A stretch of 13,948 nt of DNA from an uncultured Dechloromonas sp. (GCA_937996725.1 CALKUR010000126.1:1-13948); one strand, 5' to 3'; positions 1 to 7,701 are shown, counted from the stretch's first letter. Notes: generated by a model not told the origin, from the sequence alone. Program-made: numbers and translations.

Positions 1-268
1 CCGTCATAAACTCGCGATGCCATGCGTCTAGCTGCGCGCGTGAATGACGGGCCAGGGGTGCCAGCTGAAAGTCGAGGAAGGCATGAATGTCGAGCGTGCC
101 GGCTTTGTAGTCAGCATAGAACTCGGCGTTCTTGGCGGCCTGTAGTTCGGGATCGACCACGCCCTTTTTGATCAGGAACTGCGCCCATTCGAAATCGGAA
201 TCCCCATTGAGCAGGGTGTTGTCCAGATCGAAGAGCGCGAGCTGCAATGGTGTGGTCATGATGGTCAT
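1..268 (-). CDS. HAD-superfamily hydrolase, N-terminal part (SerB-like, HAD-IB type), cut by the window edge
   Basis: The visible 89 residues begin MTIMTTPLQLALFDLDNTLL. The DLDNT stretch (about residues 12-16) is HAD motif I (DxDxT), whose first Asp is the phosphorylated nucleophile in this superfamily. The following GDSDFEWAQFL resembles the HAD-IB/phosphoserine phosphatase-like group, which commonly follows hda in betaproteobacteria. The substrate cannot be told; motifs II-IV lie outside the window. The start at 268 overlaps the hda stop by one base (TAATG), so translational coupling is likely; a second in-frame ATG three codons on (259) is possible. It is co-transcribed with hda. The family call is firm, the substrate unknown. 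Confidence 0.85.
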   Translation of the reverse strand, partial: MTIMTTPLQLALFDLDNTLLNGDSDFEWAQFLIKKGVVDPELQAAKNAEFYADYKAGTLDIHAFLDFQLAPLARHSRAQLDAWHREFMT

Positions 269-933
269 TAAATGGGCGCGTTCGTTTCAGTGAGTGCCGT
301 GCGGAGTAGGGGCAGTGTAATCCGTCGCTTTTGCTCCAACGATAACTGATCCAGTCGTTCAATCAGTCGCGTCAGGTTCGATAAGTCGCGCGGGGCACGT
401 TGGTAGAGTGTGTCGAGCACATCGTCGGTCAGTTGCCAGCCGCGCTGGGCGGCACGTTGTGCGAGCAGGGTGCGCTGTTGGTGTTCGTTTAGCGGGGTTA
501 GGCGATAGATGTGTCCAGCGCCCAAGCGGGTACGGACATCGTCACGCAAGGCGTCCTGCATATCGGGCGCTGCATCCAGGGTGACGAACAGACGCTCGCT
601 GGTTTGCGCCAGACGGATCAAGTGACGGAAGAGATCCTGTTGGCCAGCAGCGTCCAAGTTCTGGGCATCGTCGAGTAGCCAGCCGGTTTTAGAAGCGGTG
701 GGTGATGGCTCTTTGAGTGGCAATCGGGTGAAGCCCTTTTCCGCCAGGCAACGGGTGAGAAATGATTTGCCTACACCCTCGCTGCCCCAGACCACGAATA
801 GGTTCCCCGGATAGGCCTGCGGGGCTTCCAGCCAGCTTTGCAAAGCTTCAAGCAACTCGGCATTGTCACCGGGCATAAAGTGGCTCAGTGACGGCGTCGG
901 ATCGGGAAGAAGGTTCAGCAGCAGTTGTTGCAT
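268..933 (-). CDS. hda: DnaA regulatory inactivator Hda (AAA+ protein)
   Basis: Hda works with the DNA-loaded sliding clamp to stimulate ATP hydrolysis by DnaA (regulatory inactivation), limiting re-initiation of replication. The 221-residue product has a QLLLNL-type clamp-binding peptide at the extreme N-terminus (residues 3-8), a Walker A motif GSEGVGKS (50-57), a Walker B-like WLLDDAQNLD (85-94), an arginine-finger region DDVRTRLGAG (131-140) and a sensor 2 helix PRDLSNLTRLIERL (181-194). It has the AAA+ part of DnaA but no DNA-binding domain IV, which separates it from DnaA itself. Its Walker A has the standard Lys, unlike the E. coli protein as I recall it. Position also fits: it diverges from purM and precedes a HAD hydrolase. 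Family and size agree well. Confidence 0.93.
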   Translation of the reverse strand: MQQLLLNLLPDPTPSLSHFMPGDNAELLEALQSWLEAPQAYPGNLFVVWGSEGVGKSFLTRCLAEKGFTRLPLKEPSPTASKTGWLLDDAQNLDAAGQQDLFRHLIRLAQTSERLFVTLDAAPDMQDALRDDVRTRLGAGHIYRLTPLNEHQQRTLLAQRAAQRGWQLTDDVLDTLYQRAPRDLSNLTRLIERLDQLSLEQKRRITLPLLRTALTETNAPI

Positions 934-972
934 GGGGGCCCTGCGCAGGGGCAGGAGAGGCTCTCAATCGGG

Positions 973-978
973 TACAAT
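973..978 (+). promoter_or_regulatory. possible -10 element for purM
   Basis: TACAAT lies about 67 bases before the purM start in the hda-purM divergent region. No convincing -35 is visible at 16-18 bases upstream, so this is a weak call. A minus-strand TAAAAT (1009-1004) could likewise serve hda. Confidence 0.25.
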
Positions 979-1034
979 TTAGGCCTTACGGCCGCAAGCC
1001 GCCATTTTACACGGCATTGCGCCTAACTTTGCCC

Positions 1035-1040
1035 GAGGAA
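1035..1040 (+). promoter_or_regulatory. ribosome binding site that decides the purM start
   Basis: GAGGAA lies directly against the ATG at 1040 but at normal spacing (about 6 bases) from the next in-frame ATG at 1046. This favours 1046 as the translation start of purM. Confidence 0.6.
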
Positions 1041-1045
1041 TGCTC

Positions 1046-2137
1046 ATGTTTTGCCCGCTGATGCTCACCCGCCAACTGTTTGCTGCTCACGATGCCAAAG
1101 CTGGCGGTGGATTGTCTTACCGCGATGCCGGTGTGGACATGGAAGCCGGCGACGAATTGGTCGAGCGCATTAAGCCTATGGCCAAGCGCACGATGCGCGA
1201 GGGCGTCATGGCGGGTATCGGCGGCTTTGGTGCCATGTTCGAAGTCTCGAAAAAATACAAGGAACCGGTGCTGGTCTCCGGGACCGATGGCGTCGGTACC
1301 AAGCTCCGCCTGGCGTTCTCCTGGAATCGTCACGACACCATCGGCCAAGATCTGGTCGCCATGAGCGTTAACGACATTCTGGTGCAGGGTGCCGAACCGC
1401 TGTTCTTCCTGGATTACTTTGCCTGCGGCAAGCTGGATGTGGATACGGCAGCCGCCGTGGTCGGTGGCATTGCCAAGGGCTGTGAGCTGGCTGGTGCCGC
1501 GCTGATCGGCGGTGAAACGGCCGAAATGCCGGATATGTACCCGGCCGGTGAATATGATTTGGCCGGCTTTGCCGTCGGCGCGGTTGAAAAATCGCAAATC
1601 ATCGACGGCAAAAGCATTAAGGCGGGCGATGTCGTGCTAGGTCTCGCCTCGAGCGGCGCGCACTCGAATGGGTACTCGCTGATCCGCAAGATCATCGAGC
1701 GCAGCGGTGCCAAGCCCACCGATCTTTTGGATGACGTCACCCTGGGTGACCGGGTCATGGCACCGACCCGCATTTACGTGAAACCGATTCTGGCCGCTTT
1801 TGCCGCACTACCGGGTGCCATCAAGGGTCTGGCCCACATCACCGGCGGCGGCATTACCGAAAACGTGCCGCGTATTCTGCAAGCCGGACTGACCGCTGAG
1901 ATTCAGCGTAATAGCTGGCAACGTCCGGTGCTGTTTAACTGGCTGCAAGAAGCCGGTGGCGTTGCCGATGATGAAATGCACCGCGTCTTCAACTGCGGTA
2001 TCGGTATGGTCATCGTGGTTGCCCCGGAAAACGCCGATGCGGTTAGCAAAATGTTGGCCGATCATGGCGAGCAGGTGAGCCGTATTGGCATAATCCGCGC
2101 CAGCCAACCGGGTGAAGCACCGACGGTCGTCGTCTGA
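1046..2137 (+). CDS. purM: Phosphoribosylformylglycinamidine cyclo-ligase (AIR synthetase)
   Basis: PurM catalyses the ATP-dependent closure of FGAM to aminoimidazole ribonucleotide, the fifth step of purine synthesis in the cytosol. The 363-residue product shows the family signatures SYRDAGVD (24-31), the conserved GTDGVGTKL (79-87) and QDLVAMSVNDILVQGAEP (101-118), then GGETAEMPDMY and HITGGGITENVPR further on. Conserved PurM sequence begins only near residue 23, so the N-terminus carries about 20 extra residues compared with E. coli PurM (345 residues). No ATG lies closer to the conserved part, and the GAGGAA ribosome binding site fits the start chosen. An ATG at 1040 would add two residues. 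The gene abuts miaA stop-to-stop with no base between, and its likely terminator lies inside miaA. PurN is encoded 3.5 kb downstream rather than adjacent. Confidence 0.95.
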   Translation: MFCPLMLTRQLFAAHDAKAGGGLSYRDAGVDMEAGDELVERIKPMAKRTMREGVMAGIGGFGAMFEVSKKYKEPVLVSGTDGVGTKLRLAFSWNRHDTIGQDLVAMSVNDILVQGAEPLFFLDYFACGKLDVDTAAAVVGGIAKGCELAGAALIGGETAEMPDMYPAGEYDLAGFAVGAVEKSQIIDGKSIKAGDVVLGLASSGAHSNGYSLIRKIIERSGAKPTDLLDDVTLGDRVMAPTRIYVKPILAAFAALPGAIKGLAHITGGGITENVPRILQAGLTAEIQRNSWQRPVLFNWLQEAGGVADDEMHRVFNCGIGMVIVVAPENADAVSKMLADHGEQVSRIGIIRASQPGEAPTVVV

Positions 2138-3097
2138 TTAGACAGCCAGAAACGCCGCAACGCGCCGACTGACGAGGTCGGCGTTGTTGTTTTGAAGGCA
2201 GTCAAAACTTTCGCAAGCGATGGAGTTGGTGAGCCAGGTGATCTGGCGCTTGGCCAGTTGGCGCGTGGCGTAGATGCCGCGCTCTTCCAGTTGGTTGGCC
2301 GGCAACGTATCTTCCAAAACATCCCAAGCCTGGCGATAACCCACGCAGCGCATGGAGGGCAGGTCGGCGTTGAGCGTGTACTTAGTACGCAGTGCTTCGA
2401 CCTCCTCGACGAAACCCTGTTGTAGCATGAGTTTGAAACGCAAGGCGATGCGTTCGTGTAGCCATGCCCGGTCACTCGGCAATAAGGCGAGTGAGAGAAA
2501 GCGGTAGGGCGGCGCTGGCTGTTGCTGTTGCTCGGCATAGAGCGCCGAGGCAGGGCGGCCACTGAGCAAACAGATTTCAAGTGCGCGTTGAATCCGTTGC
2601 GAATCATTGGGGGCGAGTCGTGCGGCTGTGACCGGATCGAGCCTCGCCAGCTCTTGATGCAGCGCTGGCCAGCCATGTTGTTGGGCACGGGCATCGATGT
2701 CGGCACGAATTTTCGGGTTGGCCTGTGGCAAATCAGAGAGACCTTCGAGCAACGCCTTCACGTAGAGCATGGTGCCGCCGACAAGCAGCGGGATACGGCC
2801 GCGGACAGTGCTGTCGACCATGGCCTGTAGTGCGTCGTCACGGAAGCGGGCGGCGGAGTAACTTTCTTCCGGGGTGATGACATCGATGAGCGCGTGTGGA
2901 TAACGGCGTAGCGTTTCGGCATCGGGCTTCGCCGTGCCGATATTCATGTCTTTGAAGACCAGCGCGGAGTCAACGCTGATGAGGTCGACGGGGTATTGAT
3001 CCGCCAGATGCAGCGCTAGATCAGTTTTGCCGCTGGCCGTGGGGCCCAGCAGCAATATGGCGGGCGGCAGTGCGCCTGTTTTTTGCTCAGCGGCCAT
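2138..3097 (-). CDS. miaA: tRNA dimethylallyltransferase (IPP transferase)
   Basis: MiaA transfers a dimethylallyl group to N6 of adenosine 37 in tRNAs that read codons starting with U, the first step towards ms2i6A. The 319-residue product has the P-loop GPTASGKT (18-25), then SVDSALVFKDMNIGTAKP (41-58, usually SVDSAxVYRxMDIGTAKP), LIDVITPEESYSAARF (70-85), LLVGGTMLYVKALLEGL (104-120) and DSQRIQRALE, all hallmark segments. A longer open frame reaches 3154, but the ATG at 3097 gives the normal N-terminus just before the P-loop. With this start the gene overlaps the end of mutL by 11 bases, indicating coupling; no clear ribosome binding site is seen. The mutL-miaA order is common in proteobacteria. 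Its 3' end contains the purM terminator on the opposite strand. Confidence 0.95.
   Translation of the reverse strand: MAAEQKTGALPPAILLLGPTASGKTDLALHLADQYPVDLISVDSALVFKDMNIGTAKPDAETLRRYPHALIDVITPEESYSAARFRDDALQAMVDSTVRGRIPLLVGGTMLYVKALLEGLSDLPQANPKIRADIDARAQQHGWPALHQELARLDPVTAARLAPNDSQRIQRALEICLLSGRPASALYAEQQQQPAPPYRFLSLALLPSDRAWLHERIALRFKLMLQQGFVEEVEALRTKYTLNADLPSMRCVGYRQAWDVLEDTLPANQLEERGIYATRQLAKRQITWLTNSIACESFDCLQNNNADLVSRRVAAFLAV
2163..2193 (+). terminator. rho-independent terminator of purM, lying inside the miaA coding end
   Basis: CGCCGAC (2163-2169) and GTCGGCG (2177-2183) form a perfect 7-bp GC-rich stem with a 7-base loop, followed at once by the U-rich run TTGTTGTTTT (2184-2193). 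It starts 26 bases after the purM stop and works in the purM direction. On the other strand the same bases encode residues near the MiaA C-terminus. Confidence 0.7.
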
Positions 3098-4874
3098 GCA
3101 GGAAAAGTGCATCGATGGCCGGTAGGTCGACGAGGATCCAGGTGGGGCGACCATGGTTGCACTGATCGGCGCGTTCGGTGGCTTCCATCTGGCGCAGCAG
3201 CGCGTTCATCTCGGTCAGGCTCAGGCTGTGCTGGCCGCGTATGGCGGCGTGACAGGCGCATGTGCCAAGCAGGCGTTCACGTCGGGCGACGAGATTGGCC
3301 TGCGCCGGAGATTCTTGCAGCGCGTGTAGTAGTTCCTTGATGAGGGTGGCGGCATCGATTTTGCCGAGTCCGGCAGGTACCTGGCGCACCACCAGCGTAT
3401 TGGGGCCCGCTTCGGAAACTTCAAACCCCAGGTCGGTGAGTGCCGTGGGCTGTTCTTGCCATGACGCCATGTCCAGATCACTGACGTTGACGGATACCGG
3501 TATGAGAAGCGGCTGACGTGCCGGCGCTTGTAAGCCGCAACTGGTTTTGAGTTTCTCGTAGAGCACGCGTTCGTGGGCGGCGTGTTGATCGACGAGGATC
3601 ATTCCCTGAGCGTTCTGCGCAAGGATGTAACGGTCGTGTAGCTGGCCGATGGCAAAGCCCAATGGTGGGATGTCGTCATCAGTGTGCAGTGGTGAAGTCT
3701 GCACAGGCGCTTGCCAGGCCATCGCGGCATCGATGCTGGCGTGTGTGGCGCTGTGCGTTTGGTACGGTTGGTGCTGCTCGGCCAGATGGCGGGCTAATCC
3801 CAACCCCTGTTGCTGATAGGTTGCTGCAGGCGCCGCAGCCACGCGATCAAGGTTGATCGGTGGTGGCGCATCCGTACTGACCGCCAACACCTGTTTAATC
3901 GCGTGATAAATGAACTGATGCACGGCGCGACTGTCGCGGAAGCGCACTTCGGTTTTGGCGGGGTGCACGTTTACGTCAACCAGCGACGGGTCAATGTTCA
4001 GGAACAGACAGCAGCCTGGTTGTCGGCTGCCATGAAGTTGATCGCGATAGGCTTCGCGGATGGCGTGCTGGATGACCTTGTCTCGTACGTAACGACCATT
4101 GACGAAAGTGTGTTGCGCTTCGCGTTCCGAGAGGATGGCTGTGGGAATCATGGCCCAGCCACGCAGTTGCAAGAGATCATTGCCAACGTCGACTATGCGG
4201 CAGGCTTTGAGAAAGTCATCGCCGAGCACCTGGCGGATACGGCCTTCGCTACTCTCGGCTGGCCAGACGTGCGATTGTTTGCCGTCGCGGCTGATGGTGA
4301 AGCCGATCTCGGGGTGGGCCAGCGCCTGACGACGAATGGCCTCCATGCAGTGCGCCTGTTCGGTGCCGGCGCTCTTGAGGAATTTCCGACGGGCGGGCGT
4401 GTTGAAATACAGGTCGCGCATTTCAACCACGGTGCCGATGGGCAGCGCGTCGGGTGTCAGTTCGCCACCGGCGGTAATGCGCCAGGCGTGGTTGCTGTTT
4501 CGGGCGGCACTGGTCAGGGTGAGACGCGAGACGCTGGCAATGGCGGCCAGCGCTTCGCCGCGAAAGCCCATGGTGGCGACGCGTTCGAGATCATCGAGTG
4601 AGCGGATCTTGGAGGTGGCGTGGCGGGTGAGGGCTAAACCCAGCTGGCCCTGTTCGATACCGCAGCCATTGTCGGTGATGCGAATCAGGCGCATGCCGCC
4701 TTCTTCGAGATCGATGCGAATGCGGCTGCTGCCCGCATCAATGGCGTTTTCCAGTAGCTCCTTGAGTACCGATGACGGCCGCTCAACCACTTCGCCGGCG
4801 GCGATCTGGCTGATCAGGTGATCGGGCAGGGCGCGAATGACGGGTTGCTGGTCGGGAAGGGCAGAGGAGATCAT
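3087..4874 (-). CDS. mutL: DNA mismatch repair protein MutL (endonuclease-type)
   Basis: MutL couples MutS mismatch recognition to strand incision. The 595-residue protein has the GHKL ATPase motifs ENAIDAG (42-48), DNGCGI (68-73), TRHATSKI (83-90) and GFRGEAL (103-109), the transducer-domain segment VDVNVHPAKTEVRF (299-312), a proline/glutamine-rich linker (about 335-400) and a C-terminal dimerisation domain. That domain holds the metal-binding endonuclease motif DQHA(x)2E(x)4E (429-440), QPLLIP (454-459, a likely clamp-binding peptide), CACHAAIRG (539-547) and CNHGRP (572-577, more often CPHGRP). The endonuclease motif implies that MutL itself nicks DNA and that MutH is not needed. The start is the only plausible one before the conserved LPDHLISQIAAGEVVERP. 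It is the first gene of the mutL-miaA operon; a TATAAT 8 bases upstream leaves almost no leader. Confidence 0.96.
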   Translation of the reverse strand: MISSALPDQQPVIRALPDHLISQIAAGEVVERPSSVLKELLENAIDAGSSRIRIDLEEGGMRLIRITDNGCGIEQGQLGLALTRHATSKIRSLDDLERVATMGFRGEALAAIASVSRLTLTSAARNSNHAWRITAGGELTPDALPIGTVVEMRDLYFNTPARRKFLKSAGTEQAHCMEAIRRQALAHPEIGFTISRDGKQSHVWPAESSEGRIRQVLGDDFLKACRIVDVGNDLLQLRGWAMIPTAILSEREAQHTFVNGRYVRDKVIQHAIREAYRDQLHGSRQPGCCLFLNIDPSLVDVNVHPAKTEVRFRDSRAVHQFIYHAIKQVLAVSTDAPPPINLDRVAAAPAATYQQQGLGLARHLAEQHQPYQTHSATHASIDAAMAWQAPVQTSPLHTDDDIPPLGFAIGQLHDRYILAQNAQGMILVDQHAAHERVLYEKLKTSCGLQAPARQPLLIPVSVNVSDLDMASWQEQPTALTDLGFEVSEAGPNTLVVRQVPAGLGKIDAATLIKELLHALQESPAQANLVARRERLLGTCACHAAIRGQHSLSLTEMNALLRQMEATERADQCNHGRPTWILVDLPAIDALFLHGR

Positions 4875-4881
4875 CCCCGGA

Positions 4882-4887
4882 ATTATA
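4882..4887 (-). promoter_or_regulatory. -10 element for mutL-miaA
   Basis: A perfect TATAAT reads on the minus strand from 4887 to 4882, upstream of the mutL ATG at 4874. The usual 6-8 base distance to the first transcribed base would place the start at or next to the ATG. No good -35 is visible, so a promoter further upstream remains possible. Confidence 0.45.
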
Positions 4888-4898
4888 GTGGGATCGGC

Positions 4899-4904
4899 TA
4901 AAAT
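4899..4904 (+). promoter_or_regulatory. -10 element for the dedA-like/purN operon
   Basis: TAAAAT lies within the near-palindromic GGCTAAAATAGCGCC (4896-4910) in the 82-base divergent region, about 53 bases before the DedA-family start. No clear -35 is seen. Confidence 0.4.
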
Positions 4905-4956
4905 AGCGCCTTTGTGATTTCGTCGGTGGCCTGACTGCCGGCCCGGAAAGACCCTT

Positions 4957-5601
4957 ATGGAATGGCTGGCCTCGTTTGCTGATCTGGTGCTGCATCTAGA
5001 TAAACACCTGGTGTTTTTTGTGCAGCAGTACGGCGATTGGGTTTATGCCCTCCTGTTCGCCATCATTTTTACCGAGACGGGTGTGGTCATTGCCCCGTTC
5101 TTGCCGGGTGATTCGCTGCTTTTCGTGGCTGGTGCGCTGTGCGTGACCGAAGGGATGAGCCTGCCTGTGCTGATGACGCTGCTGATCATCGCCGCCATTT
5201 TGGGCGATGCAGTCAACTATTCGGTCGGCCGTTGGTTCGGTGTTGCCTTGATGAAGCGCACCCGTCTGATTAGCCCCGAGAAGATCAAGTACACGCAAGA
5301 TTTTTTCGAGAAGCACGGCCCGAAGACGATTGTGATCGCACGTTTTCTGCCGATCGTGCGCACCATGGCCCCGTTCGTCGCTGGCTTCAGCGGCATGCAT
5401 GCCAAGCGCTTCCTGACCTATAACGTCACTGGTGGGATCCTCTGGGTGGTTTCACTCACAGTGGCCGGTTACCTTTTCGGCAACATTCCGTTGGTTAAGA
5501 ACAACCTGACGGCGGTGATTCTGCTGATCATCTTCCTGTCGATTCTGCCCGGAATCATTGCCTATCTCCGCGCACGTGCCGCAGGGAAGGCCGGCAACTA
5601 A
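4957..5601 (+). CDS. DedA-family (SNARE-associated/VTT) inner-membrane protein
   Basis: DedA-family proteins are integral inner-membrane proteins needed for membrane potential and envelope homeostasis; some members are reported to flip phospholipids or undecaprenyl phosphate. The 214-residue product has hydrophobic segments at about 27-45, 53-63, 68-88, 155-172 and 184-203. The family signature ETGVVIAPFLPGDSLLF (40-56) contains E40 and D52, and RFLPIVRTMAPFVAG (129-143) contains R129 and R135; these match the Glu, Asp and two Arg known to be essential in E. coli YqjA. The C-terminus is basic (RARAAGKAGN), as expected for a cytoplasmic tail. GGAAAG six bases before the ATG is a usable ribosome binding site. 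It is first in a three-gene operon, three bases before purN. Which E. coli paralogue (DedA, YqjA or YghB) it matches best cannot be decided by eye. Confidence 0.92.
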   Translation: MEWLASFADLVLHLDKHLVFFVQQYGDWVYALLFAIIFTETGVVIAPFLPGDSLLFVAGALCVTEGMSLPVLMTLLIIAAILGDAVNYSVGRWFGVALMKRTRLISPEKIKYTQDFFEKHGPKTIVIARFLPIVRTMAPFVAGFSGMHAKRFLTYNVTGGILWVVSLTVAGYLFGNIPLVKNNLTAVILLIIFLSILPGIIAYLRARAAGKAGN

Positions 5602-5604
5602 GCC

Positions 5605-6264
5605 ATGGCCGTGGTGAAGACACGTTGCGTCGTGCTCATCTCCGGGCGTGGCAGTAATCTTTCCGCGATTCTGAAAGAGACGCAGTCACCGGATTATCCA
5701 GCGACCATTGTTGGGGTGGTTTCCAATAAAGCCGAAGCACCTGGGTTGCAGCTGGCCCGTGATGCCGGTATCTCGGTATCGGTGGTGCCTAATGACGATT
5801 ACGCAGACCGCGCCAGTTACGATCAGGCGCTACAGGTTGCCGTGGATGCTTACCAACCGGATCTGGTCATTCTGGCCGGGTTCATGCGGATTCTGACGCC
5901 AGGGTTCGTGACGCACTATCAAAATCGGATGATCAACATTCATCCGTCGCTGTTGCCGTCGTTTACAGGCTTACAGACACATCAGCGTGCACTCGACGCG
6001 GGTGTGCGTCTGCATGGGTGCACGGTGCACTTCGTGACCGCCGAGCTGGATCACGGCCCGATCATCGCCCAGGCGGCTGTGCCTGTGCTAGAAGACGATA
6101 ACGCACGCACGTTGGCGGCGCGTGTTTTGGCCGTCGAGCACCAGCTTTACCCGTTGGCGGTGCGCTGGTTTGCCGAAGGGCGTTTACAGATTGATGGCGC
6201 GCGCGTGCGGGCCGATGGCATGGCGGGCAATACGGCCTCGCTGACCGCGCCGGTACTGGAATAA
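5605..6264 (+). CDS. purN: Phosphoribosylglycinamide formyltransferase (GAR transformylase)
   Basis: PurN transfers the formyl group of 10-formyltetrahydrofolate to glycinamide ribonucleotide, the third step of purine synthesis. The 219-residue product has the phosphate-binding SGRGSNL (13-19), VVSNKAEAPGLQLA (38-51), ILAGFMRILTPGFV (89-102) and the catalytic triad in NIHPSLLPSF (N111, H113) and ELDHGP (D149), corresponding to N106, H108 and D144 of E. coli PurN. GLQTHQRALDAG (122-133) is the folate/GAR loop, where GxxAHxxAL is more usual. The ATG is three bases after the DedA-family stop; GGGAAGG 14 bases upstream is a rather distant ribosome binding site, so coupling is likely. About 20 residues at the C-terminus extend beyond the conserved fold. 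Confidence 0.96.
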   Translation: MAVVKTRCVVLISGRGSNLSAILKETQSPDYPATIVGVVSNKAEAPGLQLARDAGISVSVVPNDDYADRASYDQALQVAVDAYQPDLVILAGFMRILTPGFVTHYQNRMINIHPSLLPSFTGLQTHQRALDAGVRLHGCTVHFVTAELDHGPIIAQAAVPVLEDDNARTLAARVLAVEHQLYPLAVRWFAEGRLQIDGARVRADGMAGNTASLTAPVLE

Positions 6265-6268
6265 ACCA

Positions 6269-7693
6269 ATGATTAAGAAAACAGAGAAACCCAACGGCCG
6301 TAAGCCGACCCATCGTCGCTCGGAGAACAAGCTAGTTCGTAAATCCCCGGCGGATAAAACGCTACCACCGAAGAGCGCGGCTGAAGTGGCGTTACCGCGT
6401 CCGTTCATCGGTCAGGCAATTAGCCTGTTGGCCGAAGTGCTCCGCTTTGAACGTCCGGCCGATGGTGTGCTGTCGCAGTATTTCAAAACGCATCGAGAAC
6501 TGGGCCATACCGACCGGGGTCGTTTGGCCGAACTGATTTATGCCGTGCTACGCCACCTGAGTAGCCTACGCGCAGTCGTGACTTTATCCGAGCCACCCGA
6601 AGGCCATGAGGCGCGTTATCTGGTGCTGGCGGCGCTGGTGCGCTTGCAAAGCCGTAACCTGCGTGAAATCGAACATTTGCTCAAAGGTGATGAGACCGAC
6701 TGGTTTGGTCGTTTGAAAGCGGCGGGCCAGAAGCTTTCTGAAACTGCGATACCGGCCGTGCGTCATGAGTGGCCTGAGTGGTTGGAATCGGCGCTGTCGG
6801 CGATGCCCGACGCCGAGCGCGATGCATTGTCACGGTCGCTGCTGCAACCCGCACCGCTGGATCTACGGATTAACCCCTTGCATGCCAAGCGCCCGGAGAT
6901 TCTGGCGCAGCTAGAAAAGCACGGCATCGTTGCCGCAGAAACGCCCTATTCGCCGTGGGGTATGCGTGTCGAAGGCAAGCCTGCGATTCAACGTCACCCG
7001 GCATTCGAGAAGGGCGACATGGAAGTGCAGGACGAAGGTAGCCAGTTACTGGTGGCGATGTTGGCACCCAAACGTGGCGAGATGGTGCTGGATTTTTGCG
7101 CCGGTGCTGGCGGTAAAACCTTGCTCATGGGTGCACTCATGAAAAATACCGGTCGACTATATGCGACTGATATCTCGGAGAAGCGTCTGGCTAAACTGGG
7201 GCCGCGCGTGGCGCGTGCCGGTTTGTCGAATGTTCAGGTGATTCGACTGGCACATGAACGCGATGATCGCATCCAACGCTTAGCCGGTAAGTTTGATCGC
7301 GTACTGGTCGATGCGCCGTGCTCCGGTACGGGGACGCTACGTCGTAACCCCGACATTAAATGGCGTCAGAAGCTTGAGCAGATCGAAGAGCTCACCGCCA
7401 TGCAGACGAAGATTCTGGACGCCGCCGCGCCGCTGGTGCGCCCGGGTGGGGTGCTGGTCTATGCGACCTGCAGCTTGCTCAATCAGGAAAACGGCGCAAT
7501 CCAAGATGCTTTCAGCGCACAGCACCCGGAGTTTGAAGTGGTCGATCCGGTACAACAACTGGCCGCAGTAGGCATCGACCTGCCGGCCGACGCCGTTACG
7601 CGTAGTGCCGACGGCCTGCCAGGGCTACAGCTGCTGCCGCACCGGCACAACACCGACGGCTTCTTTGCGGCCGTCTGGCGCAAGAAGATTTAA
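6269..7693 (+). CDS. RsmB/NOP-type m5C RNA methyltransferase (RsmB paralogue)
   Basis: This is a SAM-dependent enzyme of the family that methylates C5 of cytosine in rRNA or tRNA by a two-cysteine mechanism. The 474-residue product has an NusB-like helical region (about 45-140), then QDEGSQL (254-260), the SAM-binding motif DFCAGAGGKT (275-284), VDAPCSGTGTLRRNPDIKW (347-365) with C351, and YATCSLL (398-404) with the nucleophile C401. A lysine/arginine-rich N-terminal tail of about 40 residues precedes the fold. RsmB proper usually sits beside fmt; this copy lies 4 bases after purN, a place often held by an RsmB-like paralogue in betaproteobacteria, so the exact target base is unknown. It is probably the last gene of the operon. 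Confidence 0.9.
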   Translation: MIKKTEKPNGRKPTHRRSENKLVRKSPADKTLPPKSAAEVALPRPFIGQAISLLAEVLRFERPADGVLSQYFKTHRELGHTDRGRLAELIYAVLRHLSSLRAVVTLSEPPEGHEARYLVLAALVRLQSRNLREIEHLLKGDETDWFGRLKAAGQKLSETAIPAVRHEWPEWLESALSAMPDAERDALSRSLLQPAPLDLRINPLHAKRPEILAQLEKHGIVAAETPYSPWGMRVEGKPAIQRHPAFEKGDMEVQDEGSQLLVAMLAPKRGEMVLDFCAGAGGKTLLMGALMKNTGRLYATDISEKRLAKLGPRVARAGLSNVQVIRLAHERDDRIQRLAGKFDRVLVDAPCSGTGTLRRNPDIKWRQKLEQIEELTAMQTKILDAAAPLVRPGGVLVYATCSLLNQENGAIQDAFSAQHPEFEVVDPVQQLAAVGIDLPADAVTRSADGLPGLQLLPHRHNTDGFFAAVWRKKI

Positions 7694-7701
7694 GGAATGA
7701 A

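Noticed and set aside
985..998. Near-palindrome CTTACGGCCGCAAG between hda and purM, as a possible purine-repressor operator
   Set aside because: It lacks the CG-centred GCAAnCGnTTGC pattern of known PurR sites and two positions break symmetry; GC-rich palindromes of this kind occur by chance.
1007..1597. 196-codon open frame on the minus strand opposite purM
   Set aside because: It is fully explained as a shadow of purM; no family features.
2895..2903. Perfect DnaA box (TGTGGATAA) near hda
   Set aside because: It is a single box inside miaA, and the bases are set by the conserved Tyr-Pro-His codons of MiaA. No cluster of boxes or AT-rich unwinding region accompanies it.
3098..3154. Extended MiaA start at 3154
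   Set aside because: It would overlap mutL by 68 bases and adds residues absent from the family; 3097 places the P-loop at the usual distance.
3810..4601. Long open frame (263 codons) on the plus strand opposite mutL
   Set aside because: It is antisense to the strongly conserved MutL core and has no recognisable domain; high-GC coding sequence gives such shadow frames.
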